Origin: Streptomyces scabiei 87.22
GTDB taxonomy: Bacteria; Actinomycetota; Actinomycetes; Streptomycetales; Streptomycetaceae
Direction of reading: 5' to 3'
DNA length: 64,000 bases
NCBI RefSeq assembly: GCF_000091305.1
Contig: NC_013929.1
Coordinates: forward strand, 6,076,001-6,140,000
This document shows positions 39,818 to 48,012 of this stretch, piece by piece (the first letter of the stretch is position 1; each line of letters begins with the position of its first letter). The position numbers and the translations under genes were made by a program. The notes beneath the pieces were generated by a model. It ran no database searches, was not told the origin of the DNA, and saw only the letters and a program-made list of their open reading frames with translations.

Positions 39818-39955
39818 CCGCGTAAGCGTACGCGGGGGCCGGCCTGCCCGCGGCCCCGGACGGACCGGAATCGCCACCGGTTCGGCGCAGCACAGCCGAC
39901 GGACCGTCAATTCCGCGATGGACAGATATGTATGACTATGTCCAGGATCGGACGC

Positions 39956-41386
39956 ATGCGTAGATCACGATTCCTCGCGTCCTCGATCGGCGTCACCTGC
40001 GCGGCGGCACTCGCCCTCCCGGCGGCACTCCCGGCGACGGCCTCCGCGGCGACCCCGACGGACTCGTCCTCCACGGCGGCCCTGCACCCGGCGCGGACCC
40101 CGGCCCCGACCGCCCCGCTCGCGCTCGCGCCCGCGTCCGGCAGCACCCAGTCCCTTCCCCTCCTCCCCCTCGGCACGGACCGGAACCTCGGCCCGGCCGC
40201 CGCCGAACAGGGCCTCGGCAAGCGGGACGTACGGTCCTTCTCCCTGGTCGGTGTCGTCTGGGACAACCCGGACACCGAACTCCAGGGCCGCGTCCAGGTC
40301 CGCACCCGCGCCAAGGGCACCGACCGCTGGTCCGGCTGGCAGGACGTGGAGACGCACAACCACGAGCACGCCGCCGACCCCGACACCGCCGAGCGCTCCT
40401 CGGGCCGGGTGCGCGGCTCCACCGCCCCGCTGTGGGTCGGCGACTCCGACGGCGTCGAGGTGCGCGTACGCGCCGAGACCCAGGGCCGTACAACCGCGCC
40501 GGGCGTCCAGATGCTCCCGGACGGCCTACGCCTCGAACTGGTCGACCCGGGCACCGGCACCCTGGAGGGCGCCGCGGGCCCGAACGCCGTGCACGCGGCC
40601 GACCCGCCGCCCGTCGGCACCCCCGCCGACGCGCCGCGGCTGGGCGCCCTGACCGCCGAGTCGGCCGCCGCCTCCGCCGTCAACGCCGACCTCGCGCCGC
40701 TCGGCGCCACCGCCATTCCGGCGCTGACGCGCAAGGAGACGGAGGAGCGGCTGGCGAACGTGGTGCCCGGGGTGAAGCCGTACATCGGCCCGCGCCCCCG
40801 CATCGTCACGCGCGCCGGCTGGGGCGCGGACGAGAAGCTGCGCGAGCGCGACTTCCGCTACACCACACGGGTCAGCGCGGCCTTCGTCCACCACACGGCC
40901 TCCGGCAACAACTACAAGTGCGCGCAGGCCCCTTCGGTCATCCGCAGTATCTACCGCTACCACGTCGTGAGCAGCGGCTGGCGGGACATCGGCTACAACT
41001 TCCTCGTCGACAAGTGCGGAAACATCTACGAGGGGCGCGCGGGTGGCGTCGCGAAGCCGGTCATGGGCGCGCACACCCTCGGCTTCAACACCAACAGCAT
41101 GGGTGTCGCGGTTCTCGGCAGCTACGGCACCACCAAGCCGCCCGCGGTGGCCGTCAAGGGAATCGCGCAACTAACCGCCTGGAAACTCGGTCTTTACGGT
41201 GCGAACCCCAAGGGCAAGACCTACCTCACGTCGGGCGGTGGCAATCTCTACGCAAAGGGCAAGAAGGTACAACTGCATGTGATCTCCGGTCACCGGGACG
41301 GGTTCGCGACCGAGTGCCCCGGGGTGCGCCTCTACGGAAAGCTCGGTACGGCCCGCACGGAGGCCGCCCGCTATCAGGGCCGGTAG
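39956..41386 (+). CDS. Secreted N-acetylmuramoyl-L-alanine amidase / peptidoglycan recognition protein-like
   Basis: 476 residues. Signal peptide (RRSRFLASSIGVTCAAALAL, cleavage near ASA), an N-terminal region of about 230 residues with WDNPDTELQGRVQVRTRAKG, and a C-terminal PGRP/amidase_2 domain. Zinc-site and fold motifs: AFVHHTASGNNY, DIGYNFLVDKCGNIYEGRAGG, GAHTLGFNTNSMGVAVLG and SGHRDGFATECPG. It cleaves the bond between muramic acid and the stem peptide outside the cell. ATG 39956 has AGGA at 39943-39946; ATG 39932 and 39938 are in-frame alternatives. It is divergent from the TIGR03089 gene. Confidence 0.9.
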   Translation: MRRSRFLASSIGVTCAAALALPAALPATASAATPTDSSSTAALHPARTPAPTAPLALAPASGSTQSLPLLPLGTDRNLGPAAAEQGLGKRDVRSFSLVGVVWDNPDTELQGRVQVRTRAKGTDRWSGWQDVETHNHEHAADPDTAERSSGRVRGSTAPLWVGDSDGVEVRVRAETQGRTTAPGVQMLPDGLRLELVDPGTGTLEGAAGPNAVHAADPPPVGTPADAPRLGALTAESAAASAVNADLAPLGATAIPALTRKETEERLANVVPGVKPYIGPRPRIVTRAGWGADEKLRERDFRYTTRVSAAFVHHTASGNNYKCAQAPSVIRSIYRYHVVSSGWRDIGYNFLVDKCGNIYEGRAGGVAKPVMGAHTLGFNTNSMGVAVLGSYGTTKPPAVAVKGIAQLTAWKLGLYGANPKGKTYLTSGGGNLYAKGKKVQLHVISGHRDGFATECPGVRLYGKLGTARTEAARYQGR

Positions 41387-41412
41387 CGCGGCCACAGGAG
41401 CACGGGGGACCC

Positions 41413-41435
41413 GAGGGCGCGCCCGCCGCGCCCTC
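41413..41435 (+). terminator. Terminator of the amidase gene
   Basis: GAGGGCGCG (41413-41421) pairs perfectly with CGCGCCCTC (41427-41435) around CCCGC, 27 bases past the stop. Confidence 0.8.
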
Positions 41436-41574
41436 GACGCGACTCCGCCGCCTGCGCGCCTCGCCACCCGCCGACGGCCCGGCGCACGGCCGCGAAGGCG
41501 CCGTGGAACGGTCTGCATACACTGGCCGGTCGAATGACAGTTCGGCCGGTCCCGGCAGGAAGCAGAGACGACAG

Positions 41575-42657
41575 GTGACAGAAGCGATCCTCCTGGTCGG
41601 CGGCAGAGGCACCCGGCTGCGTCCGCTCACGGTGCACACTCCCAAGCCCATGGTCCCGGCGGCCGGAGTCCCCTTCCTCACCCACCAGTTGGCGAGAGCC
41701 AGAGCCGCGGGTGTCGACCACATAGTCCTCGCCACCTCCTACCTCGCCGAGGTCTTCGAACCCCACTTCGGCGACGGCTCCGCCCTCGGCCTCCACCTCG
41801 AATACGTCACCGAGGAAGAGCCCCTGGGCACGGGCGGCGCGATCCGCAACGCCGCCTCGCACCTGCACTCCTGCCCCGAGGACCCGGTCCTCGTCTTCAA
41901 CGGCGACATCCTCACCGGCCTGGACATCCGCCGCCTGGTCACCACCCACGGAACGACCGGCGCGGACGTCTCCCTCCACCTGACCCAGGTGACCGACCCG
42001 CGCGCCTACGGCCTCGTCCCCACCGACGCCACGGGCAGGGTGCTCGCCTTCCTGGAAAAGCCCCAGACCCCCGAGGAGATCGTCACCGACCAGATCAACG
42101 CCGGGGCGTACGTCTTCCGCCGCTCGGTCATCGACACGATCCCGGCGGGCCGCCCGGTCTCGGTGGAGCGGGAGACGTTCCCGGACCTGCTGGCTGCGGG
42201 AGCGCATCTGCAGGGCATGGTCGACTCGACGTACTGGCTGGACCTCGGCACCCCCGCGGCCTTCGTCCGCGGCTCGGCGGACCTCGTCCTCGGCCGCGCC
42301 CCGTCACCCGCCGTCCCCGGCCGCTGCGGCGACCGCCTGGTCCTGCCCACCGCCCGGGTCGCGGGCGACGCCAAGCTGACCGGCGGCACGGTGGTGGGCG
42401 AGGGCGCCTTCGTCGGCGAGGGCGCCCGGGTCTACGGCAGCACGGTCCTGGCCGGCGCGGTCGTCGAACCCGGCGCGGTGATCACCGACTCCCTCATCGG
42501 CGCCCGTGCCCGCATCGGCGAACGCTCCGTACTCACCGGCGCGGTCATCGGCGACGGCGCGGTCATCGGCGCCGACAACGAACTCCGCACGGGGGTCCGG
42601 GTCTGGTGCGACGCCCAAATCCCCACGGGGGCGCTCCGCTTCTCGTCGGACCAGTGA
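41575..42657 (+). CDS. manC: Mannose-1-phosphate guanylyltransferase-like nucleotidyltransferase
   Basis: 360 residues. An N-terminal nucleotidyltransferase domain has LLVGGRGTRLRPLT (phosphate loop), the lysine in PKPMVP, VFNGDILTG (metal Asp) and FLEKP. A C-terminal left-handed beta-helix has hexapeptide repeats (VVGEGAFVGEGARV, GAVIGDGAVIG). It should make GDP-mannose from mannose 1-phosphate and GTP; manA and manB in this window supply the substrate. Sequence alone cannot exclude another NDP-sugar. The start is GTG 41575. S. coelicolor has several manC-type genes, and this position corresponds to one of them. Confidence 0.85.
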   Translation: MTEAILLVGGRGTRLRPLTVHTPKPMVPAAGVPFLTHQLARARAAGVDHIVLATSYLAEVFEPHFGDGSALGLHLEYVTEEEPLGTGGAIRNAASHLHSCPEDPVLVFNGDILTGLDIRRLVTTHGTTGADVSLHLTQVTDPRAYGLVPTDATGRVLAFLEKPQTPEEIVTDQINAGAYVFRRSVIDTIPAGRPVSVERETFPDLLAAGAHLQGMVDSTYWLDLGTPAAFVRGSADLVLGRAPSPAVPGRCGDRLVLPTARVAGDAKLTGGTVVGEGAFVGEGARVYGSTVLAGAVVEPGAVITDSLIGARARIGERSVLTGAVIGDGAVIGADNELRTGVRVWCDAQIPTGALRFSSDQ

Positions 42658-42674
42658 GCGCCGGGTGTGGTTGT

Positions 42675-42754
42675 CGGGTGCGGGTGCGGGTGCGGGTGCG
42701 GGTGCGGGTGCGGGTGCGTGGGGGCTGGTCGCGCAGTTCCCCGCGCCCCTAAAA
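42675..42754. repeat. CGGGTG microsatellite (seven copies) and an interspersed-repeat copy
   Basis: CGGGTG is repeated seven times at 42675-42716, right after the manC stop. It is followed by GGGGCTGGTCGCGCAGTTCC (42721-42740) and CCGCGCCCCT, the reverse complement of the GGGGCGCGGGGAACTGCGCG element. Confidence 0.9.
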
Positions 42755-42818
42755 GCCCAGGCTCTGCGGGCCTGAAAAGCACGGGGCGCAGCCCCCGCCG
42801 GGCCCGCGGCCGGGCCGA

Positions 42819-43820
42819 CTACAGGCGCCCGATGTCTCCCCGCGGCATCCGGGGTGCCCGCCGAGCCGGCCCGCGCCCCGACAACAGGATCAACCGAGCC
42901 GCCCGATGCCGCTGCCCCGCATACGGCTCCAGCAACGACAGCATCACCGAGTCGTCCGCATCCCGGTCCCCGGCCAGCACGAAGCCCACGATCCCCGGCA
43001 GATGCAGATCCCCCGTGGTCACCGCGTCCGCCGCCCCATGACTGCGCTGCACGGTCTCCGCCGAGGTCCACGGCCCGATCCCCGGCACCTTCTCCCACCG
43101 GGCCCGCGCCTCCTCCGGCGACATCCCCACGGCCTCCTCCAGCCGCTCCGCCACCCGCACCGCCCGCAGGATCGTCGACGCCCGCTTGTCGTCGACCCCG
43201 GCCCGATGCCACTCCCAGGACGGGATCAGCGCCCACTCCCGGACCGAGGGCATCACGAACATCCCCGGCGGCACGGGCCCCGGCGCCGGCTCCCCGAATT
43301 TCCGTACGAGCAGCCGCCACGCCCGGTACGCCTCGTCCGTCGTGACCTTCTGCTCCAGCACCGACGGGATCAACGACTCCAGCACCAGCCCGGTCCGCGT
43401 CAGCCGCAGCCCCGGCCGCCGCCGCCAGGCCATCGCCACGACCCGGTGCCGGGGCACGAACGCGTCCGGCTCGTCCGAGGCCCCCAGCAGCGACGGCACC
43501 CCGTCGAGCAGCCACTCGGCCCCGGGCCCCCACGCCTCCGCCTCGACGACACCGCCCCGCAGGGCCACCCGCAGGGAGCCGGGCCCCACCGGTGTCCGGG
43601 TGGCCCGCCACACGGACCCGTCCGGCACGGCCCGGAAGGTGGGATCGTGCGGCCCCCGCCGCAGCGGCCCCAGCACGAGCCCCGGATCGAGCGGCCCTTC
43701 CGGCACCCAGGTCCGCCGCTTCCCCGCCGCCACGGCCTGCCGGGGCACCCCGCCGGGCACGACGACATGCCCGCCCCGCACCGTCGTACGGGTGGGCCGC
43801 TGGGGGAAGCGTCCGGCCAA
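42819..43820 (-). CDS. DNA-3-methyladenine glycosylase II-like (HhH-GPD) protein
   Basis: 333 residues. An N-terminal AlkA_N-like beta domain (about 40-145) is followed by the HhH-GPD fold: SVLEQKVTTDEAYRAWRLLV, the helix-hairpin-helix WEKVPGIGPWTSAETV and the region GDLHLPGIVGF carrying the catalytic Asp. It should excise alkylated bases in DNA repair. The start is TTG 43820 with AGGA seven bases upstream. It follows fbiB on the same strand after 86 bases; the functional link to F420 synthesis is probably none. Confidence 0.85.
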   Translation of the reverse strand: MAGRFPQRPTRTTVRGGHVVVPGGVPRQAVAAGKRRTWVPEGPLDPGLVLGPLRRGPHDPTFRAVPDGSVWRATRTPVGPGSLRVALRGGVVEAEAWGPGAEWLLDGVPSLLGASDEPDAFVPRHRVVAMAWRRRPGLRLTRTGLVLESLIPSVLEQKVTTDEAYRAWRLLVRKFGEPAPGPVPPGMFVMPSVREWALIPSWEWHRAGVDDKRASTILRAVRVAERLEEAVGMSPEEARARWEKVPGIGPWTSAETVQRSHGAADAVTTGDLHLPGIVGFVLAGDRDADDSVMLSLLEPYAGQRHRAARLILLSGRGPARRAPRMPRGDIGRL

Positions 43821-43906
43821 GAGAAGATCCTAGGAGGAGGTCCTGAGCAGAGAGATGCGTGTCCTACGAGCCTAGGGCGCCCGACGACTTCCGGAGCCCG
43901 CTCGGC

Positions 43907-45250
43907 TCACCGGACCTCGATGAACGCCCCCGCGTCCCGCCCGGCCCGCGCCGGAGGCTCCCCCGCCGCGTGTCCCACGGCGACCGCCCCCATCGGGTCC
44001 CACTCCCGCGGCAACTCCAGCACGTCCCGTACGACGTCCCGGCAGAACATCGTCGACGAGACCCACGCCGAACCCAGCCGTTCCCCGGCCAGCGCGACGA
44101 GGAAGTTCTGCACCCCGGCGCCGGTCGCGACCACGAACATCTCGCGTTCGGCCGCGTCCCGCCGCGCGTCCCCGTAGACGTGCGACCCGTCCGTCACCAG
44201 ACAGGGCACCACCAGGTAGGGCGCGTTGCGCAGGACATCCCCGCGCCGCACCCGCTTCGCGACGGACTCCTCGCTCCTGCCGTCCCGCCGCAGATCCGCG
44301 ATCCACGCGTCCCGCATGGCGTCGAGCAGCCGTACCCGCGACTCCTCGGACTCCAGCAGCACGAACCGCCACGGGGTCGTGTGGTGCGGCGCCGGCGCGG
44401 TCACCGCGGCGGCCACGGCCCGTCGCACCGCCCCGGGATCGACCGGCTCGTCCGTGAACGCCCGGACGGTCCGCCGCTGCGTCACCGCCAGCCGTACGGC
44501 CTCGGAGGTGCCGAGCCGGAACATGTCGTCCCGCGCCCCCCGGACCAGGCCCCGCGTGCCCTCGCCGTCGTCCTCGGCCACCACGTGCCCGAGCCCCCGC
44601 ACGACGGCGACGGGCCGCCCGGCGGCCTTGCCCTTCACCAGGTCACCGGCTCCGGCCAGTTCGTCGGCGGTGGCGACGACGGTGGCACTGAGCGGGTTGC
44701 CGTACGCGTCGGTACCGCCGCGCAGGTCGTCGAGGACCCGCACACCGGCCGCGCCGATGGCGACATCCGTCAGCCCGCTGCGCCAGGGTCGCCCGAACGT
44801 GTCGGTGACGACGACCCCGACCTCGACGCCGAGCGCGTCCCTGACACCGTCCCTGACGGCCCGCGCCGAGGCGTCGGGGTCCTCGGGCAGCAACAGCACG
44901 GTCCCGGAGGGCGTGTTGGAGGCGTCGACCCCGGCGGCGGCCATCACCAGCCCCTGCCGGTTCTCCACGATCCGCAGCGTTCCGCGCCGCGCCACCACCC
45001 GCACGGTCTCGGCGTCGATCGCGGCCTCCCGGTCGGCCGCCTCGACGACACGCCCCTCGGCCTTGGACACGATCTTCGAGGTGACGAGCAGCACGTCCCC
45101 GTCGGCCAGCTCCGGCGCGGCCGCGACGATCAGCTTGGCGAGATCGTCCCCCTCGCGCACCTCGGGGATGCCCTCCAGGGCCCACACCCGGTACCCGGCG
45201 CCGGGCATCACGTCTCTCCCGCTCTCCGCGTTCCCGCTCCCCGTGCTCAC
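43907..45250 (-). CDS. fbiB: Coenzyme F420:L-glutamate ligase fused to an FMN-binding nitroreductase-like domain (FbiB)
   Basis: 447 residues. The N-terminal part (about 18-240) is CofE-type ligase, with LLVTSKIVSKAEGR, NTPSGTVLLLPEDPD and VVVTDTFGRPWRSG. The C-terminal part (about 250-445) is nitroreductase-like, with RRTVRAFTDEPVDP and a VATGAGVQNFLVAL helix. In actinobacterial FbiB the C-terminal domain reduces dehydro-F420 and the N-terminal domain adds glutamates. GTG 45250 overlaps the fbiA stop by four bases (GTGA), fixing the start and showing coupling. The longer frame from 45343 is an over-extension. Confidence 0.93.
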   Translation of the reverse strand: MSTGSGNAESGRDVMPGAGYRVWALEGIPEVREGDDLAKLIVAAAPELADGDVLLVTSKIVSKAEGRVVEAADREAAIDAETVRVVARRGTLRIVENRQGLVMAAAGVDASNTPSGTVLLLPEDPDASARAVRDGVRDALGVEVGVVVTDTFGRPWRSGLTDVAIGAAGVRVLDDLRGGTDAYGNPLSATVVATADELAGAGDLVKGKAAGRPVAVVRGLGHVVAEDDGEGTRGLVRGARDDMFRLGTSEAVRLAVTQRRTVRAFTDEPVDPGAVRRAVAAAVTAPAPHHTTPWRFVLLESEESRVRLLDAMRDAWIADLRRDGRSEESVAKRVRRGDVLRNAPYLVVPCLVTDGSHVYGDARRDAAEREMFVVATGAGVQNFLVALAGERLGSAWVSSTMFCRDVVRDVLELPREWDPMGAVAVGHAAGEPPARAGRDAGAFIEVR

Positions 45251-46254
45251 GCTCCCCGCACCTCCTCCGCCAGTGCCAGCGCCTCGCGGGCCATCGCCGC
45301 CGTCGTCTCCAGGTCGGTCATCATCAGCGGCACGGCCCGGCACCGGATCCCGGCGCTCTGCACACGCTCGACGACGCCCGCGTCGACCGTGTCGACGAGC
45401 CAGCCGTCGAGCAGCCCCGAGCCGTAGTGCTCGGCGACGGCCGCGGCGGTGGACTCCACGCCCACGGCGGCGAGGACCTTGTCCGCCATGCCGCGCACGG
45501 GGGCGTCACCGACGATGGGGGAGAGCCCCACGACCGGCACCCCGGCCTCGGCGATCGCCTCCCGGATGCCGGGCACGGCGAGGATCGTGCCGATGGAGAC
45601 GACGGGGTTGGACGGCGGGAAGAGGATCACGTCCGCCGCGGCCAGGGCCTCCAGCACCCCGGGCGCGGGCTTCGCCTGCTCGGCGCCGACCGGCACGATC
45701 GCCTCGGCCGGCACGGAGGCCCGCAGCCGGACCCAGTACTCCTGGAAGTGGATCGCCCTGCGCTCGCCGGACCCCGAGCCCGACCCCGAGTCCGCCCCCG
45801 TGTCCGAGCCGTCGGCGGGCATCGTGACGGCGACATGGGTCTCGACACGGTCGTCGGTCATCGGGATGAGCCGCACACCCGGCTTCCACCGGTCGCACAG
45901 CGCCTCGGTGACCGCGCTCAGGGGATACCCGGCACTGATCATCTGCGTCCGCACGATGTGCGTGGCGAAATCCCGGTCCCCCAGCCCGAACCACTCGGGC
46001 CCGGCACCGTACGCCGCGAGCTCCTCCTTCAGGTGGAAGGTCTCGTCGGCCCGTCCCCAGCCCTGCTCCTCGTTGATGCCGCCGCCGAGCGTGTACATCA
46101 CCGTGTCGAGGTCCGGGCAGACCTTCAGCCCGAAGAGGTGGATGTCGTCCCCCGTGTTGCCGACGACCGTGATGTCCGCGTCCGGCGCGGCCCGCTTCAG
46201 ACCGCGCAGGAACCGGGCACCACCGATGCCGCCTGCCAGAACCACAATGCGCAT
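45247..46254 (-). CDS. fbiA: 2-phospho-L-lactate / phosphoenolpyruvate transferase (CofD/FbiA)
   Basis: 335 residues. It joins Fo with the activated phospho-lactate or phosphoenolpyruvate unit during F420 synthesis. Motifs: MRIVVLAGGIGGARFLRGL, VGNTGDDIHLFGLKVCPDLDT, NEEQGWGRADETF and FPPSNPVVSIGTIL. A Ser/Gly-rich insertion (about residues 150-163, DSGSGSGSG) from a short repeat is unusual and sits in a surface loop. ATG 46254 is the natural start. It is upstream of and coupled to fbiB. Confidence 0.93.
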   Translation of the reverse strand: MRIVVLAGGIGGARFLRGLKRAAPDADITVVGNTGDDIHLFGLKVCPDLDTVMYTLGGGINEEQGWGRADETFHLKEELAAYGAGPEWFGLGDRDFATHIVRTQMISAGYPLSAVTEALCDRWKPGVRLIPMTDDRVETHVAVTMPADGSDTGADSGSGSGSGERRAIHFQEYWVRLRASVPAEAIVPVGAEQAKPAPGVLEALAAADVILFPPSNPVVSIGTILAVPGIREAIAEAGVPVVGLSPIVGDAPVRGMADKVLAAVGVESTAAAVAEHYGSGLLDGWLVDTVDAGVVERVQSAGIRCRAVPLMMTDLETTAAMAREALALAEEVRGA

Positions 46255-46328
46255 GGAAGCAGTCTCGCAGGCGGGACCGACACCGGGTCGCCCGCCCGGG
46301 ACCACGGCCGGTTTCCCGCGGTCCCCGG

Positions 46329-46826
46329 TCAGGCCGTGACGGCGGGCTCCTGCGCCGCGCACGCCGTCGCGTGCATCGGCATCTCCGTCAGGCCCGGGTA
46401 GTAGACGTGCAGACTGACGGCCGGCTCCAGCGCGTCGTTGACGACCTCGTGCGCGTAACCCGGCGCGAACACGCGCTGCGCGCCCGCGCCGAGCACGCGC
46501 GTGCCCCGGTCGGTGCGCTCGGTCAGCGTGCCGTCGAGCACCGTCAGTACGCCGGAGGAGCCCCCGTGGCCGTGCAGCCCGGTGCCCTGCCCCGGCACCC
46601 ACGACAGCAGCCACACCTCGTACCCGGGGCCGGTCAGCAGCCGGTGGTACCAGCGGGTGGTCGCGTCGTACTCGACGAGGTGCTCCCACCGGGAGCGGTC
46701 GTCGGCGAGGGAACGGGCCAGTCCGGCGAACTCGGCCACGGTGACCGGGTGTTGGCGCGGCGCCTGGAGGAGGTGCGGTACTTCGAGAAGGTCGCCGGCG
46801 ATCTGGAGGTCGCTGTCGCTGTTCAT
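46329..46826 (-). CDS. Cysteine dioxygenase type I
   Basis: 165 residues, cupin fold. It oxidises L-cysteine to cysteine sulfinate with O2 at an Fe(II) site. The three-His iron site is seen as GLHGHGGSS (two His) and PGYAHEV (third His). ATTRWYHRLL and YEVWLLSWVPGQGTGLHGH are family-typical. ATG 46826 has GAGGA about ten bases upstream. It is a separate leftward gene upstream of fbiA. A Cys-rich leader-like ORF lies 184 bases upstream on the same strand and may control it. Confidence 0.88.
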   Translation of the reverse strand: MNSDSDLQIAGDLLEVPHLLQAPRQHPVTVAEFAGLARSLADDRSRWEHLVEYDATTRWYHRLLTGPGYEVWLLSWVPGQGTGLHGHGGSSGVLTVLDGTLTERTDRGTRVLGAGAQRVFAPGYAHEVVNDALEPAVSLHVYYPGLTEMPMHATACAAQEPAVTA

Positions 46827-47010
46827 GAAGTGGGGATGTCCTCGACGGAGTGCGTGGGGGAGGGCGGGGTGTCACCTGCCGTCCGCATGGGTCGCGGTCG
46901 GGGTGGGTGCCCGGTCGTCCGGGCGAAGAGGGAACAGCGGCCGAGCCGGGAGGGGCTCAGTGGCAGCCGGAGCGCGTAGGGCTCAACAGCTGGGACAGCA
47001 ACAGCGACAG

Positions 47011-47097
47011 CTACAGCGAGCAGCACCGAGGGACCCGGCGGAGCGGGTCGAGGTGAGTGCCAAGTTCGCGAGCATGCCCACAAGCACAGCGGCTCAC
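47011..47097 (-). CDS. Possible Cys-rich leader peptide upstream of cysteine dioxygenase
   Basis: 28 residues starting MSRCACGHARELG and ending RRVPRCCSL, with four cysteines, two of them adjacent at the end. The THLDPLRRVP part resembles the THVDLxRV core of small leader peptides found before sulfur-metabolism genes in Streptomyces (from memory). It starts with GTG 47097; GGAGG is only one base away, too close for a normal site, so initiation would be leaderless or by another start. It lies 184 bases before the cysteine dioxygenase ATG on the same strand. Confidence 0.4.
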   Translation of the reverse strand: MSRCACGHARELGTHLDPLRRVPRCCSL

Positions 47098-47410
47098 ACC
47101 TCCGCTGTCAACTTCCCGTCCGGTATGTGGATGCCGGTTCACCTCTTTCGGTGCATCCGCGCGGCGAAAGGTTTGTGCCCCGGGTCTCGGGGAGACATGG
47201 CGTCCAACCGGGCAAGCCGCCGGCACGCGCGTGGCGGGCCGTGGGCGCGTCCGGAGCGGGCCGACTCCAACGAGTCGGAACGAGATCGAACTCCCGGTCG
47301 TCTTCTCCCGTAAGGGAGGGAGAACCCCCACCGGAACTCCCGCCTGCCGTCAGGCTGCTGTCAGGGTTTATGCCGATTTGAACACTTTCCGCATAGCCTT
47401 GGTTCCGCAG

Positions 47411-47478
47411 AGTGAATAAGGGGCTCAATAGCAGATCTCGGCTTGACTCGCCCGTAGCAGCACACTTGTAATTTCACT
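47411..47478 (+). promoter_or_regulatory. whiB promoter region
   Basis: TTGACT (47443-47448), an 18-base spacer and TGTAAT (47467-47472) form a good vegetative-type promoter about 70 bases before whiB. AGTGA at 47411-47415 and TCACT at 47474-47478 are half sites of the AGTGA..TCACT type bound by BldD; whiB is a known BldD target, but the wide spacing here makes the assignment tentative. Confidence 0.55.
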
Positions 47479-47545
47479 CGTGTCGTTCAGCCGAAATCGG
47501 TAACGGCCGCACGACGGGGACGCGAAAGACGGACGAGGGGCGCAC

Positions 47546-47809
47546 ATGACCGAGCTCGTGCAGCAACTGCTGGTCGACGACGCGGACGAAGAACTCGGCT
47601 GGCAGGAGCGCGCGCTGTGCGCCCAGACCGATCCCGAGTCCTTCTTCCCCGAGAAGGGCGGCTCGACCCGCGAGGCCAAGAAGGTCTGTCTCGCCTGCGA
47701 GGTCCGCTCCGAGTGCCTCGAGTACGCCCTCGCCAACGACGAGCGGTTCGGTATCTGGGGCGGCCTGTCGGAGCGCGAGCGCCGGCGTCTGAAGAAGGCG
47801 GCCGTCTGA
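47546..47809 (+). CDS. whiB: WhiB, iron-sulfur sporulation regulator
   Basis: 87 residues, exact length of Streptomyces WhiB. Four cysteines (Cys25, 48, 51, 57) bind a [4Fe-4S] cluster, GIWGG (69-73) forms the turn that contacts the sigma factor, and the basic tail ERERRRLKKAAV contacts DNA. With WhiA it controls the switch from growth to sporulation septation of aerial hyphae. ATG 47546 has GAGGGG at normal spacing. The M. tuberculosis counterpart is whiB2, which also lies beside fbiA. Confidence 0.95.
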   Translation: MTELVQQLLVDDADEELGWQERALCAQTDPESFFPEKGGSTREAKKVCLACEVRSECLEYALANDERFGIWGGLSERERRRLKKAAV

Positions 47810-48012
47810 CCCGTCCCGGAACACCCGACCCGTCCCGGGCACAGTCGAACAGAGACAACCGAACACGTACGGCCCGTCGCGCGTGGGTTGTCCACAGGCG
47901 GCGGGCCGCCGTGCTGCTCAGCCGTTAGTGTGGGCCCTCGTCCGAGACGTCCCGCTGTCCCCGCCGGACACAGACGTCCACCGCAGTCCATCGAACCGGG
48001 GCCCGTACCTCG

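Larger units (their letters stand above)
46827..47545. other. Long intergenic region between cysteine dioxygenase and whiB
   Basis: About 720 bases. It holds the Cys-rich leader-like ORF (47011-47097), a slippage-prone run of four ACAGCN-type hexamers (about 46994-47018), and the whiB promoter zone (47340-47545), which is noticeably AT-richer. No other gene is supported; the longer frames crossing it are antisense or frame-shadow. Confidence 0.5.
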
